A stretch of DNA of 64,000 nucleotides from CAXQUZ01 sp942491145. GTDB taxonomy: Bacteria > Myxococcota_A > UBA796 > UBA2385. The stretch spans positions 310,001-374,000 of the forward strand of contig CALOBC010000006.1 in assembly GCA_942491145.1 (NCBI GenBank), given 5' to 3'. Positions 25,971 through 36,967 of the stretch are shown piece by piece. Made by a program: the position numbers and the translations under genes. The notes beneath the pieces are model-generated. The model was not told the origin of the DNA, made no database searches, and saw only the letters and a list, made by a program, of their open reading frames with translations. Within the stretch, counting starts at the first letter, position 1; the number at the start of each line of letters is the position of its first letter.

Positions 25971-26047
25971 GCGCAGGACGGACCGCGCCTGTGCACGGCC
26001 GACCGGTGGCCATCAAGACCCAGTTCTGAGCGCTGGGCGGGCATCTC

Positions 26048-27313
<1,266 letters not shown>

Positions 27314-27418
27314 TCAGGCGATCCCCAGAGCACCCCGTGCGTGTGCGCACTGTGTGCTCAGCCTTGATGGTAGTCCGTGTCGCTTGGATGGCGGCAGGCA
27401 CGGCCTTTCACGACGTTG

Positions 27419-27461
27419 CATCCCCTTGCACGCATCTCAGGCGTGCGCGCGCAAGGGGATG
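27419..27461 (-). terminator. Strong hairpin downstream of the S9 peptidase gene
   Basis: An 11-bp perfect stem (CATCCCCTTGC / GCAAGGGGATG) is extended inside by ACGC/GCGT around a short loop. It starts about 35 bases after the stop of the leftward S9 gene and about 105 bases before the next leftward start. There is no T-tract after it on the minus strand, so termination may be Rho-assisted or the hairpin may protect the 3' end. Confidence 0.4.
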
Positions 27462-27495
27462 GGGGAGTGGACCGCGGGGGGGCACCCCTCGACAC

Positions 27496-29640
27496 TCAGG
27501 GCTGGGGCGTGTCGGCCGGCGCGTCGGTGTCCGGCGTCTCGACGACAAACGGCTCTGGCGCCGTGCCCGTGAGCTGACGCCACAAGAACCGATACGCCAA
27601 GGTGCGCATGAAGGCTTGCTGAGTGTTGTTCGCCGCGCCACCGTGGCCGCCCTCGATGTTCTCGAAGTACGAGACGTTCTTGCCCATGGAGCGCGCCAGC
27701 TCGGCCATCTTGCGGGCGTGCCCCGGGTGCACCCGGTCGTCCTTGGTGGACGTCGTGAACAGGATGGGCGGGTGGTCCTGGCTTGCGTTGATGTTGTGGT
27801 ACGGCGAGTACTGCTTAAGGTACGCCCACTGGGCCGGATCGTCGGGGTCGCCATACTCACCCGCCCAGCTCGCGCCCGCGAGAAGCTTCGTGTAGCGCCT
27901 CATGTCGAGCAACGGCACCGCACACACTATGGCCGACCAGTGGTCCGGATAGGTTGTGTACATGTTGCCCATCAGCAAGCCACCGTTGGACCCGCCCATG
28001 ATGCCCAGCTGCTCGGTGGTGGTGACCCCACGCTTCACCAAGTCCTCGCCCACCGCGGCAAAGTCCTCGTAGGCCTTGTTCCGGTTCTCTTTGAGCGCGG
28101 CCTGGTGCCACCGGGGACCATACTCACCGCCGCCCCGGATGTTGGCGACCACATACACACCACCCTGCTCGATCCAGCCGATGCCGGCGTGGGCCGAGTA
28201 GCCCGGAAGCAGCGAGACCTCGAAGCCGCCATAGCCGTAGAGCAGCGTGGGCACGCCACCTTCGGGCACTTCAGCCGGCGCAACCTCGAAGTACGGAATG
28301 CGCGTGCCGTCCTTGGATGTGGCGAAGTGTTGGGTCACCGTGCGGTTGCTGGCGTCAAAGAACGCGGGCGACTGCTTGAGCACCTCGGGGGTGCCGCCCC
28401 ACTCGATGATGCCCAGGCTCGACGGGGTCAGGTAGTCGGTGAGCTGCACCCACAGGTCGTTGGACTCGTGCGGTTCGACGGCCCAGACGCTGATCTTGCC
28501 GAGCTCGGGCAGACCCTCGATGGGGCGCCGGTCCTTGCCCATGCCCCGGCTGCGAATGTGCATGACCTCAACGCGGCTGCGGACATCGTCGAGAATCTCG
28601 AGCACCAGCTGGGTCTCGGTGGTGGTCCACCCGGCGAGGCTGGTGGTCTCGGTGGGCGTGAACAGCACCGAGGGCTTGTGGCGCCCCTTCTTCCACATCT
28701 TGTAGTTGGCCACCAGCAGCGAGCCCGCCTTGTGGGTGACGCCGCCAATCTCCCAGTCTTCCCGGGGCTCAAAGTAGATGTAGCGGCCCTTGACCTTGGC
28801 TTGGGTGTGGTCGGGCTTGTCGATCTTGACCCACTCACCGCCGATGCTCTCGAAGAGCTGGTCGGTGAAGAAGGTGACCGCCCGGCCGGCGAACTCGCGG
28901 TCTTCGCCGGGGGTGTCGTCGTGCCATGCCCCGGCCCACACGTCGGTCTTCTCCCCCTCAAAGCCCAAGATGGCCTCAGACAGGGCCGTTCCGCGGGTCC
29001 ACACCCGTGCGGTGCGGGCGTAGCCGGAGTCGGTCAGGCTGCCCTCGCCGAAGTCCGTGCCCACCCACAAGTGGTCCTCGTCGATCCAGCTGACTTCGGA
29101 CTTGGCCTCGGGGAGCACAAAGCCGTCGGCCACGAAGGTCTGGGTGTTCAGGTCGAACTCCCGAATCACACTGGCGTCGGAGCCCCCGGGGGAGAGCTCG
29201 ACCATGCAGCGATCAAACGCGGGCCGCAGGCAGTCTGCGCCGTGCCAGACCCAGCGCTGGTTCTCTTCTTCGGACAGCGCGTCGAGGTTGATGATGACCT
29301 CCCACTCGGGGCTGTCGGAGCGGTACGAGTCCCAAGTGGTCCGGCGCCAGACGCCCTGGGGGTGGTCGCTGTCCTTCCAGAAGTTGTACAGCTGGCCGTC
29401 CATCTCGCTGACGTAGGGGATGCGCTCATCGGAGTCGAGCGCCGCCAGGATGCGGGCTTCGATGTCCTTGAACGCGGGCTCGTCGGCGTAGGCCCCCTGG
29501 GTCTCGGCGTTCCGGGCGCGCACCCACTCCAGCGCAGCTTCGCCCTCGACATCCTCCATCCACAGCCGGGGGTCGTCGGTGGTCGGCGCATCCTCGGCGT
29601 GGACCGAAGCAATCAGGACAGGCAACAGCAGCGCGATCAT
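27496..29640 (-). CDS. Prolyl oligopeptidase family serine peptidase (S9A), exported
   Basis: 714 residues from ATG 29640, which gives the signal peptide MIALLLPVLIASVHAED; upstream codons lack similarity. An N-terminal beta-propeller carries DPRLWMEDVEGEAALEWVRA, the S9A opening motif. The C-terminal alpha/beta-hydrolase domain has the nucleophile in MGGSNGGLL, the Asp in STKDDRVHPGHA and the His in EGGHGGAAN. The strand before the nucleophile reads NIRGGGEYGPRWH, as in prolyl oligopeptidases. It likely cleaves proline-containing peptides in the periplasm. Gene length matches the family. Confidence 0.93.
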   Translation of the reverse strand: MIALLLPVLIASVHAEDAPTTDDPRLWMEDVEGEAALEWVRARNAETQGAYADEPAFKDIEARILAALDSDERIPYVSEMDGQLYNFWKDSDHPQGVWRRTTWDSYRSDSPEWEVIINLDALSEEENQRWVWHGADCLRPAFDRCMVELSPGGSDASVIREFDLNTQTFVADGFVLPEAKSEVSWIDEDHLWVGTDFGEGSLTDSGYARTARVWTRGTALSEAILGFEGEKTDVWAGAWHDDTPGEDREFAGRAVTFFTDQLFESIGGEWVKIDKPDHTQAKVKGRYIYFEPREDWEIGGVTHKAGSLLVANYKMWKKGRHKPSVLFTPTETTSLAGWTTTETQLVLEILDDVRSRVEVMHIRSRGMGKDRRPIEGLPELGKISVWAVEPHESNDLWVQLTDYLTPSSLGIIEWGGTPEVLKQSPAFFDASNRTVTQHFATSKDGTRIPYFEVAPAEVPEGGVPTLLYGYGGFEVSLLPGYSAHAGIGWIEQGGVYVVANIRGGGEYGPRWHQAALKENRNKAYEDFAAVGEDLVKRGVTTTEQLGIMGGSNGGLLMGNMYTTYPDHWSAIVCAVPLLDMRRYTKLLAGASWAGEYGDPDDPAQWAYLKQYSPYHNINASQDHPPILFTTSTKDDRVHPGHARKMAELARSMGKNVSYFENIEGGHGGAANNTQQAFMRTLAYRFLWRQLTGTAPEPFVVETPDTDAPADTPQP

Positions 29641-29819
29641 GGGCACCCCAAGCGAATTTGGGCAGCCCTTTAGCGCACAGGCAGGCCTGCGGCAGGTGAT
29701 TGCTGCGTGGCGCCGGGGCAATGCGTGGCACCGTCCCCCATTTTGCCAGGGGTGTGGGCAGAACCGCCCGGTGGGCTACGGTGGCGTCAGTCGGCCGGTG
29801 CCAGTCCCTGGGAGTCCCC

Positions 29820-31235
29820 GTGCGTGTTCTGCTCATCAACCCTTCGATGAACATGAAGAAACTCGGCAGGTTTGCCGGGCTGCTGGAGCCGATGCCTTGC
29901 ATTGGTCTGGCCTACATTGCCGGTGCGCTGGAGCAACACGGATGCTTTGTTCGGGCGATCGACATGTTCGCCGACAAGCTCTCCGGCGACGAGGTGGTCG
30001 AAAAGACCATCGCGTTTGAGCCCGACATGGTCGGCATGACCGTGCTCACGCCGTCCGCCCCGATCTGTTCCGAGATCTCCCGGCGCATTCGGGCGCGCTT
30101 GCCGAACGTCAAGATTGTCTGGGGTGCCGTGCACGCTGATGTCTTCGCCAAAGACATTGTCCGCGAGGATGACGCTGACTTCTGTGTGCATCAGGACGGC
30201 GAGATCACCATCTGTGAGCTCGTGGATGCGCTGGAGTCGGGCAATGACGCCGACATCGCCAAGGTCGATGGCCTCACGTGGAAAGACAGCGCGGGCGACG
30301 TCATCACGAACAAAGAGCGGGTGCTCAACCGTGATCTGGACAGCCTGCCCTATCCTGCGTGGCATCTGTTCCCCTATCATCGCTACGGGCTTCTTCCATT
30401 CGCCGACTTCGCCAAGCCGGTGCTCACGATGGCCGGGTCCCGGGGCTGCCCCTACCGGTGTGACTACTGCTCGCTCATCAACACGGGCGGCAAGGTCTAC
30501 CGCAAGCGCGATCCCATCAAGCTTGTCGACGAGTACGAGTACCTGGTCGACCGCTACGGCGTGAAGCAGATCGGCTTCATCGATCCCATCTTCCCGTTGG
30601 TGAAGAAGGACCTCGAGCCGTTCTGCAAAGAGCTGGTGCGCCGTGGTCTCGACCAGAAGTGCCAGTGGCTGTCCGAGACCCGGGCCGACCGGCTGGACGA
30701 AGACACGTGCCAGATCATGTACGACGGTGGCTGTCGGCGGGTGCTCATGGGCATCGAGTCCGGGAGTGACCTGCTGCTCGGCAATGTCAACAAGAACATC
30801 ACCACCGCCAAGGTGCGGGTGGGTGTCGCCAACGCCAAGAAGGCCGGCATCCAGACGGTGGGCTTGTTCATGATTGGCATGCCCGGCGAGACGCCCGAGA
30901 TGACCAAAGAGACCGTCGAGTTCGCGGTGGATCTCGATGTCGACTTCGCGAAGTTCGCCATCACGGTGCCCTTCCCGGGCTCCAAGCTGTTCGCCGATCG
31001 CTGGCAGAAGGACCTGTTCCGGGACGACTGGGACAACTACACGACCTTCAACCCCGATCCCGACCGGCTGATCTACCACCCCGAGGGCTACGACCCTGAG
31101 CTGCTCATCAAGATGCAGAGCTGGGCGCTGCGCCGCTTCTACATGCGGCCGAAACAGATCAAGCGCCAGATGATCGAGCTGCGCACCATCTCCCCGAAGA
31201 TGCTGCTCTATGGCCTTTACGGCATGGCCATCTGA
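29820..31235 (+). CDS. B12-binding-domain radical SAM protein
   Basis: 471 residues from GTG 29820 (GGGAG upstream). An N-terminal Rossmann-like B12-binding domain (MRVLLINPSMN, then GLAYIAGALEQHG) precedes the radical SAM core with GCPYRCDYCS (C210, C214, C217), which binds a 4Fe-4S cluster. The domain order matches the P-methylase/hopanoid/bacteriochlorophyll-type class. The DxHxxG cobalamin motif is not obvious, so B12 use is uncertain. The substrate is unknown. It sits divergently from the S9 gene and 143 bases before bioA. A TACGGT promoter-like element lies 38 bases upstream. Confidence 0.88.
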   Translation: MRVLLINPSMNMKKLGRFAGLLEPMPCIGLAYIAGALEQHGCFVRAIDMFADKLSGDEVVEKTIAFEPDMVGMTVLTPSAPICSEISRRIRARLPNVKIVWGAVHADVFAKDIVREDDADFCVHQDGEITICELVDALESGNDADIAKVDGLTWKDSAGDVITNKERVLNRDLDSLPYPAWHLFPYHRYGLLPFADFAKPVLTMAGSRGCPYRCDYCSLINTGGKVYRKRDPIKLVDEYEYLVDRYGVKQIGFIDPIFPLVKKDLEPFCKELVRRGLDQKCQWLSETRADRLDEDTCQIMYDGGCRRVLMGIESGSDLLLGNVNKNITTAKVRVGVANAKKAGIQTVGLFMIGMPGETPEMTKETVEFAVDLDVDFAKFAITVPFPGSKLFADRWQKDLFRDDWDNYTTFNPDPDRLIYHPEGYDPELLIKMQSWALRRFYMRPKQIKRQMIELRTISPKMLLYGLYGMAI

Positions 31236-31274
31236 AGCCTGCGGACTGAGGTCTGAGGTCTGAGGACTTGGGGG

Positions 31275-31326
31275 GCTCCGGCTGCACGGCAGCCTCCGCT
31301 GCTCCGGCAGCACGGCAGCCTCCGCA
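31275..31326. repeat. Two tandem 26-base repeats
   Basis: Two adjacent copies of a GCTCCGGC-N-GCACGGCAGCCTCCGC unit differ at two positions. A run of three CTGAGGT-type heptamers lies just before them (about 31249-31270). Both are in the spacer between the radical SAM gene and bioA and do not encode protein. Confidence 0.75.
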
Positions 31327-31378
31327 CGCCCGTGCGCACAGCGCCCGTGCGGTCCCTGTTTTCGAGAGTGGTCTCGTG

Positions 31379-32644
31379 ATGGACATTCCCGACTGGCAAG
31401 CTGCCGCCGCAAACACCCTGTGGCGCCCCTACCGCCAGATGAAGAACGCCCCCCCGAGCCTGCCGGTGGTGGGTGCGTCCGGCGTGCGCATGACCCTCGC
31501 GGATGGCCACGAGCTCATCGACGGCATCGCCTCGTGGTGGACCGCGTGTCATGGCCACCGCCACCCCCACATCACCGCCGCACTGGCCGACCAGCTCAAC
31601 CACGTCCACCACGTCATGTTGGGCGGGCTGGTGCATCCCCAAGCGGCCCGGCTGTCCACCCGACTGGCGGCGCTGTGCCCCGGCGACCTGGACCATGTGT
31701 TCTTCAGCGAGTCCGGCTCGGTGTCGGTCGAGATTGCGCTGAAGATGGCCATTCAGTACTGGCGCAACAAGGGCGTGCAGGGCCGCACCCGCTTCTTGGC
31801 GTTTCACGGCGGCTACCACGGGGACACGATGGCCGCGATGTCGGTGTGTGACCCCGAAGAGGGCATGCACACGATGTTTCGGGGGGCGCTGGCCGAGCAA
31901 GTCATCGCGCCGATTCCCCGCACACGACAAGACCGCCAAGCGGTGCTGCGCTTGCTCACGGAACACCACAGTGAGCTGGCTGGCGTCATTGTGGAGCCCT
32001 TGGTGCAGGGGGCCGGCGGCATGCGCTTTCACGCGGCGGACGACCTCGCGTGGCTGCGCCGGGTCACCGAGGACCGGGAGCTGCTGCTGATTGCCGACGA
32101 GATCATGACGGGCTTTGGGCGGCTGGGCACGATGTTCGCCTGCGACCAAGCTGGCGTGGTGCCCGACATCATGACCTTGTCCAAAGCGCTGACCGGGGGC
32201 ACGCTCCCGCTCGCGGCCACCGTCGCCCGGTCGTCTGTCTTTGACGCGTTCTGGAGTGACGAGCCCGGCCATGAGCTGATGCACGGACCGACGTTCATGG
32301 GCAATGCCCTGGCGTGTGCCGCGGCGAATGCATCGCTCGACTTGTTTGCGCTGAACACCGACCGCCTGGACCGGGCCCAGGCCATGGAAGTCCAGCTTCG
32401 GGAGGGGCTCGCGGACTGTGCGAATCTGCCGGGTGTGGTCGACGTGCGCTGCCGTGGGGCGCTCGGCGTCGTGGAGCTGGCGGGGCCGGCCGACCGGGAG
32501 TGGTGGGTGCAGCATGCCGTCGACAATGGTGTGTGGTTGCGTCCTTTCGGAAATGTGGTCTACACCACGCCGCCGCTGGTGATGGACGCCGACGACCTCG
32601 ACCGCGTCATCGCCACCATGGTGTCGGGCTTGCGCGTGGGCTGA
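31379..32644 (+). CDS. bioA: Adenosylmethionine-8-amino-7-oxononanoate aminotransferase
   Basis: 421 residues from ATG 31379 (an in-frame GTG precedes it). The protein has the BioA-type start LWRPYRQMKNAPP, DGIASWWTACHGHRHPHI, and the PLP-lysine K269 in TLSKALTGGTLPLAAT. It converts KAPA to DAPA in biotin synthesis using SAM as amino donor. No other biotin gene is present in the window, so it stands alone here. It converges with a minus-strand gene six bases away. A class III omega-aminotransferase with another substrate is a less likely alternative. Confidence 0.88.
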   Translation: MDIPDWQAAAANTLWRPYRQMKNAPPSLPVVGASGVRMTLADGHELIDGIASWWTACHGHRHPHITAALADQLNHVHHVMLGGLVHPQAARLSTRLAALCPGDLDHVFFSESGSVSVEIALKMAIQYWRNKGVQGRTRFLAFHGGYHGDTMAAMSVCDPEEGMHTMFRGALAEQVIAPIPRTRQDRQAVLRLLTEHHSELAGVIVEPLVQGAGGMRFHAADDLAWLRRVTEDRELLLIADEIMTGFGRLGTMFACDQAGVVPDIMTLSKALTGGTLPLAATVARSSVFDAFWSDEPGHELMHGPTFMGNALACAAANASLDLFALNTDRLDRAQAMEVQLREGLADCANLPGVVDVRCRGALGVVELAGPADREWWVQHAVDNGVWLRPFGNVVYTTPPLVMDADDLDRVIATMVSGLRVG

Positions 32645-32650
32645 CCTCGC

Positions 32651-35485
32651 TCAGGGGTAGGCGGGGGGACGGGCGGGCTCGAGGCGCACTCCCAGCCACG
32701 CCGTCCAGCTCGCGGCGTCGTCGCACTGCTGCACGCTCAGCTCGCTGCCGGGCGCGGCCAAGGTGCATGCGACGCCGATGGTCGCGCGCAGGCCGGGCAC
32801 CTTGCCGATGGGCTGGGCGCCGGTGTCGGCGATGACGTCCAGGGCGGCCACGGTCCACGACTGGTCCCCCTCGGGAAAGGCACTCAGGCAGCCCGGCGCA
32901 CATTCCGCCAGCTCGGCGCGCTCGACCCACACCCCCAGGATGCCGCTGGCAAAGCGCGCTTCGGCACGGGCCCGGGATGCGGCAGACGACGCCGTGGCAT
33001 CGGGAATCTGGGGCCACCAGACCGAACCGGCCGTGCGCAACCGGGGCTGGATGCCCGGCTCCAGCAGGCCCACGGGCACCTCTCCCTCCAGGGCGCCCGC
33101 CCGCTCGGCTTCCACACCCAGTCGCCAGGCCCGCTGGCCAAACGAGACGTTGGCGGTGGCTTGGCCGATCACATCCGGCCCGACCCGTCCGGCGGAGTCG
33201 AGGTGCAAGAACAGCGCAGTGGGGCCCATCCACAGCACTTGGTTCAGCTCCATCCAGCCCGAGCCCAAGGCGCCGAGGTCCCCGTCCGCTGCGCCACCTG
33301 CCGTGAGCACGATGCCGCCGCCGCCAAACATGCGCTGCAGCCTCAGGCTGGCGCCGCCACCGGGCTTCAGGGCATTGGTGCCGTCGTCGAGGGCCCAGGC
33401 TTCGAGGGTGGGGTGCAGGGCAAACTGACGCACGGTCCAGGCCGCTCGGGCGCCCGTGAATTTGTCTCCGGTTGGCTCGCTGCCCACGCCCGCGAGCACG
33501 AGCAGCTGGGAGCGACCGACGAGATCGCCCATGGTGAAGCCAATGTTGTACTGCAGGTTCCGGTTGTTGCCGAAGGACACGCTGCTGCCGGTGGCGAGGC
33601 GCATGTACTGCTTGCCCAGGCCGTAGGGCTTGGGGCTGGGGGCGGTGCCCTCGGGCACGGCGGGGGCGTCTTCAACGGGAGGCGGGCGCACAGCCCCCCG
33701 GGCAAAGGGGCTCGCCGCCAGTGCGGGCGTCTCCGGGAGGGGTGCATCGGCGGGAAGGTGGTGCAGGTCGAAGCCCTGGGCGGTCTGGGCCAGATAGAAG
33801 ATGCTGCCGTCGGTGCTGGCATCGGGATCGAAGACCCCACCCACGCCGGCCGTGCGCCGCACCCAGTCTCCGTCCGGCAGGGGCCGCTCCCAAAGGTCGA
33901 ACCAGCCTTCGGTGCCAAGTGCCACCACGACGCTCTTGCCGTCGGGGCGCACGTCGAGGGACAGGGGCTGGCCGCCGGTGGGCAGGATCAGCTGCCGCTC
34001 AGTGCCCTTGAGGTCATCGGGGCTGGCCACAATGACCCGCCACTCGCCGTCATTGCGCAGCCACGCGACCGTCTGGCATGCGCTGTCCATCCGGGGGTTG
34101 CCCTCCACGATGCCCGGGGCGGGGTCTGTCAGCGGTGTGGTGCTGCCGTCTTCGAGGGAGACCCGAACGAGCCCAGAACCCCCATGAATGCGGTGTACTG
34201 CGATGGCGAAGTCCCCGCAGGGCTCGGCCTCACGCAGGTTGGCCTGACGGGTCAGCCGGCGCTCCTTGCCGGACTCTGGTGCCCAGGTGAACAGGTCGGG
34301 CTGGTGGTTCCCCCGGCCGTCGGGAACCCAAGACGAGAAAAGCAAGGTGCCATCGTCGATCCAGCGCACGTCCTTGGCGCCGCGGCCCCCGTGGGTGCGC
34401 ACCCACAGCTCTTCGTGGGGCTGCAGGCCCGTGTCGACCGGACGCACGTCCAGCGGGTCCTTCTCGAGCATCTTGGCCAGCTCTTCCTCCCGCTCTTCTT
34501 GGGCCTCGGCGTCGACCGCCACCCCATAGACGACAAGCTGGGAGGGGCCCGACTCTTGGCTGCGGACCACCGCAACCTTCTTGCCATCCGGGGAGCTGGC
34601 GGGGGCGCCCACCTCGCCCTGAAGGTCGATGAAGCGGGTCTTGTCGTCGGTCCGTTCGACGCTGAGTGCGCCCGCAGTGAGCTCGGCCACAAACCGCCCA
34701 TAGAGGTCCCGGGCGCTGTCGCCGAACACCCCCTCGAAGGCGTCGTCGAAGGTGCGCAGCTCCTTGGCGGTCATGCGGGCCCACAGGTCGGGAAGGGCTT
34801 GGTCACCGTGGTTGTGGGCGAGCCACTCCAGGTAGGCCGAGCCGACGAGGTAGCGCATGGAGCGCCCCCGCCAGCGCGGTGAGCCGTCCAGCTCGTCGTA
34901 GCTGGGGAGCTGCCCTTCCCGGGCGAGGGTGCGCAGGAAGGTGGCCCGCCCGTCGGAGTTGGGTCGGCCGGCGCCGGTGAGGATGCCCTCCACCAGCGTG
35001 GCGTAGCCCTCAATCACCCACGCAGGGGACTTGGTGGCGATGGCTGGAACCCCGAGAATGCCGTCGTAGAAGATCTTCTCGAAGGCGTTGCGCGAGGGGC
35101 GCCCGAGGTGGAGCAGGTGGGCGTCTTCGTGGACCACGAGGTCTTCGGCCCACAAGCGGTAGTTGCCGATGCCTGAGCCGGCGCCGGGCGCGGTGGGAAA
35201 GACGCCCATCAGCGGCATGCGGGCAAAGGGCACCGCAAAGCCGTTGGCTTGGCCCCACGGGTCCATGACGATGACTTCGGTGCGCTTCTCGGGCTGCCAG
35301 CCCACCACAGGGGCCACCCGGTCGCGCATGGCGTCGATGCGGCCGGCGAGGTCGAGGGCCCAGGCTTCGGAGTCCAGCGGGTAGTGGATGCGGTAGTGGT
35401 CCGTCTCGACGGTGCGCCAGGGCTCGTCGGCGGTCCAGGCGTGGGCGACCGAGGTCAGTGCGAGCGCGAGGAGGGAGTTCAGCAT
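32651..35485 (-). CDS. Exported peptidase-MA-like/beta-propeller protein with barrel-like C-terminus
   Basis: 944 residues with a signal peptide (LLALALTSVAHA). The first 250 residues resemble peptidase-MA-like gluzincins: LVVHEDAHLLHLGR (H119, E120, H123) and a downstream WVIEGYATLVEG (E159 as third ligand). The middle (about 270-600) has repeated WDxxxxL strands such as LQGEVGAPASSPDGKKVAVV, typical of TolB/WD40-like propellers. The last 300 residues alternate Gly/aromatic strands suggestive of an outer-membrane barrel. It may process proteins at the cell surface. It is an unusual three-part architecture. Confidence 0.75.
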   Translation of the reverse strand: MLNSLLALALTSVAHAWTADEPWRTVETDHYRIHYPLDSEAWALDLAGRIDAMRDRVAPVVGWQPEKRTEVIVMDPWGQANGFAVPFARMPLMGVFPTAPGAGSGIGNYRLWAEDLVVHEDAHLLHLGRPSRNAFEKIFYDGILGVPAIATKSPAWVIEGYATLVEGILTGAGRPNSDGRATFLRTLAREGQLPSYDELDGSPRWRGRSMRYLVGSAYLEWLAHNHGDQALPDLWARMTAKELRTFDDAFEGVFGDSARDLYGRFVAELTAGALSVERTDDKTRFIDLQGEVGAPASSPDGKKVAVVRSQESGPSQLVVYGVAVDAEAQEEREEELAKMLEKDPLDVRPVDTGLQPHEELWVRTHGGRGAKDVRWIDDGTLLFSSWVPDGRGNHQPDLFTWAPESGKERRLTRQANLREAEPCGDFAIAVHRIHGGSGLVRVSLEDGSTTPLTDPAPGIVEGNPRMDSACQTVAWLRNDGEWRVIVASPDDLKGTERQLILPTGGQPLSLDVRPDGKSVVVALGTEGWFDLWERPLPDGDWVRRTAGVGGVFDPDASTDGSIFYLAQTAQGFDLHHLPADAPLPETPALAASPFARGAVRPPPVEDAPAVPEGTAPSPKPYGLGKQYMRLATGSSVSFGNNRNLQYNIGFTMGDLVGRSQLLVLAGVGSEPTGDKFTGARAAWTVRQFALHPTLEAWALDDGTNALKPGGGASLRLQRMFGGGGIVLTAGGAADGDLGALGSGWMELNQVLWMGPTALFLHLDSAGRVGPDVIGQATANVSFGQRAWRLGVEAERAGALEGEVPVGLLEPGIQPRLRTAGSVWWPQIPDATASSAASRARAEARFASGILGVWVERAELAECAPGCLSAFPEGDQSWTVAALDVIADTGAQPIGKVPGLRATIGVACTLAAPGSELSVQQCDDAASWTAWLGVRLEPARPPAYP

Positions 35486-35545
35486 GGGCCACCGGACTGA
35501 GGGGTCGGCAGCGTAGCGCGGGGGAGATGGGCTGGTGGGGGAGGC

Positions 35546-36961
35546 TTAGGGAGCACCGGCCCGGGCTGCTCCCCTGCGCTCCCAGCCCCGGCCCGCCCAC
35601 AGCCCCGTGAGGATGCTCGCCCGCACGGCCCAGTCCAGCGTCGTGCCCAGCCAGATGCCCACGAGCCCCAGCTCCCAGTGGAAGGCCAGCAGCCAGCACG
35701 CACCGAGGCGCACCCCCACCGGACCGATGAGGGCCACGACCATCGGGCTCGCCGTGTCGCCCGAGCCCCGCAGTGCACCGGCCAAGGCGTCGCACAGGGC
35801 CATCAGTGGTTGAGCCAGGGCCCCAATGCGCAAGCAGCGGGCGCCCAGGGCCACCACCTCGGGGTCATCGCTGAACAGGCCCACGAGCTGCTCGGGAAAG
35901 ACGACGAACACCAGCCCCACCGCGCCCAGTGTGGCGGTGCCCAGTCCGGCCGCCAGCCACCCCGCCGTGCGTGCGTCGGCACTGCGCGCTGCACCGAGCT
36001 TCTGGGCGACCAAGGACCCCGCAGCGATGCCGAAGCCGCCGGCCCCGATGAAGCCCAGTGACTCGATGGCCAGCAAGGACTGGTTCGCCACCATCGCGGT
36101 CTCGCCGAGGTGGCCCACCATCCCGGCGAACACCATGAAGCCACCGTGGAACAAGGTCTTCTCGCCAAGTGCGGGCAGGCTCACCCGGGCGATGCGGCGC
36201 AGGCTGGTGCGGCCCTCGTGCCAGCCTGCCTTCACCCAGTCCAGCCCCGGTCCCAGCACCCCACCGGGGGCCATCAGTGCCGCCATCGTCAGCACCCACA
36301 GCATCACAAAGCACGCCGCCGTGCCCAGTGCCGCGCCGGTCATGCCCAGCCCGTCCACGCCCACCATCGGCATCCCGAACATCAGCCCCCAGGACACCCC
36401 CAGGTTGATGGCGCCCGTGACCACCCCAATCTGCATCGGGGTGCGGGTGTTGCCGCTGGCCTGGAGCGCCACAATGCCCGCCTCACCGGCCAACACGAGG
36501 GGGGCCGTCGGGAAGAGCACCGTCATGTAGCGGTGGGCGAGGGCCCGGGTGACCGCCGCATCGGGCCCGGTGCCCGCCATCGCATCACACACGAAGTCTC
36601 GGCTCAGCAAGCCGAAGACGGTGAGCACCACGCCAATCCCAGCGGATGCGAGGACCAGCGCCGCGGCGGCTTGGCGGGCGGTGGTGCGGTCGGCGGCCCC
36701 GATGGCCCGGCCCACCACGGTCATGGCGCCCAAGCGCAGCACGCCGAAGACGTTGAACAAGGACCACAGCCAGGGCCCGGACACCTGCATGCTGCCGAGG
36801 GCCCGGTCGTCGAGACGGCCCAGCATCAGCCGGTCCGTGAAGAACACCAGCGTCGTCACCAGCCCCGCAAGAATCGCGGGAATGGCGAGCTGGAGGACTT
36901 CAGCGCCGAGCGTTGCCCGACGGGAGCGCCCGGGTGGAGGGGCGGACCGCGGGGTGGGCAT
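35546..36961 (-). CDS. MATE-family multidrug/metabolite efflux transporter
   Basis: 471 residues with twelve hydrophobic helices and the MATE pattern: an N-terminal ATLGAEVLQLAIPAILAGL, FFTDRLMLGRLDDRALGSM (helix 1-2 region) and a pseudo-repeat starting FHGGFMVFAGMVGHLGETAM in the second half. It exchanges Na+ or H+ for organic cations or metabolites. The gene begins six bases after the amidase stop, so the two are likely one transcript. The substrate is unknown. Confidence 0.9.
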   Translation of the reverse strand: MPTPRSAPPPGRSRRATLGAEVLQLAIPAILAGLVTTLVFFTDRLMLGRLDDRALGSMQVSGPWLWSLFNVFGVLRLGAMTVVGRAIGAADRTTARQAAAALVLASAGIGVVLTVFGLLSRDFVCDAMAGTGPDAAVTRALAHRYMTVLFPTAPLVLAGEAGIVALQASGNTRTPMQIGVVTGAINLGVSWGLMFGMPMVGVDGLGMTGAALGTAACFVMLWVLTMAALMAPGGVLGPGLDWVKAGWHEGRTSLRRIARVSLPALGEKTLFHGGFMVFAGMVGHLGETAMVANQSLLAIESLGFIGAGGFGIAAGSLVAQKLGAARSADARTAGWLAAGLGTATLGAVGLVFVVFPEQLVGLFSDDPEVVALGARCLRIGALAQPLMALCDALAGALRGSGDTASPMVVALIGPVGVRLGACWLLAFHWELGLVGIWLGTTLDWAVRASILTGLWAGRGWERRGAARAGAP

Positions 36962-36967
36962 CCAGGC

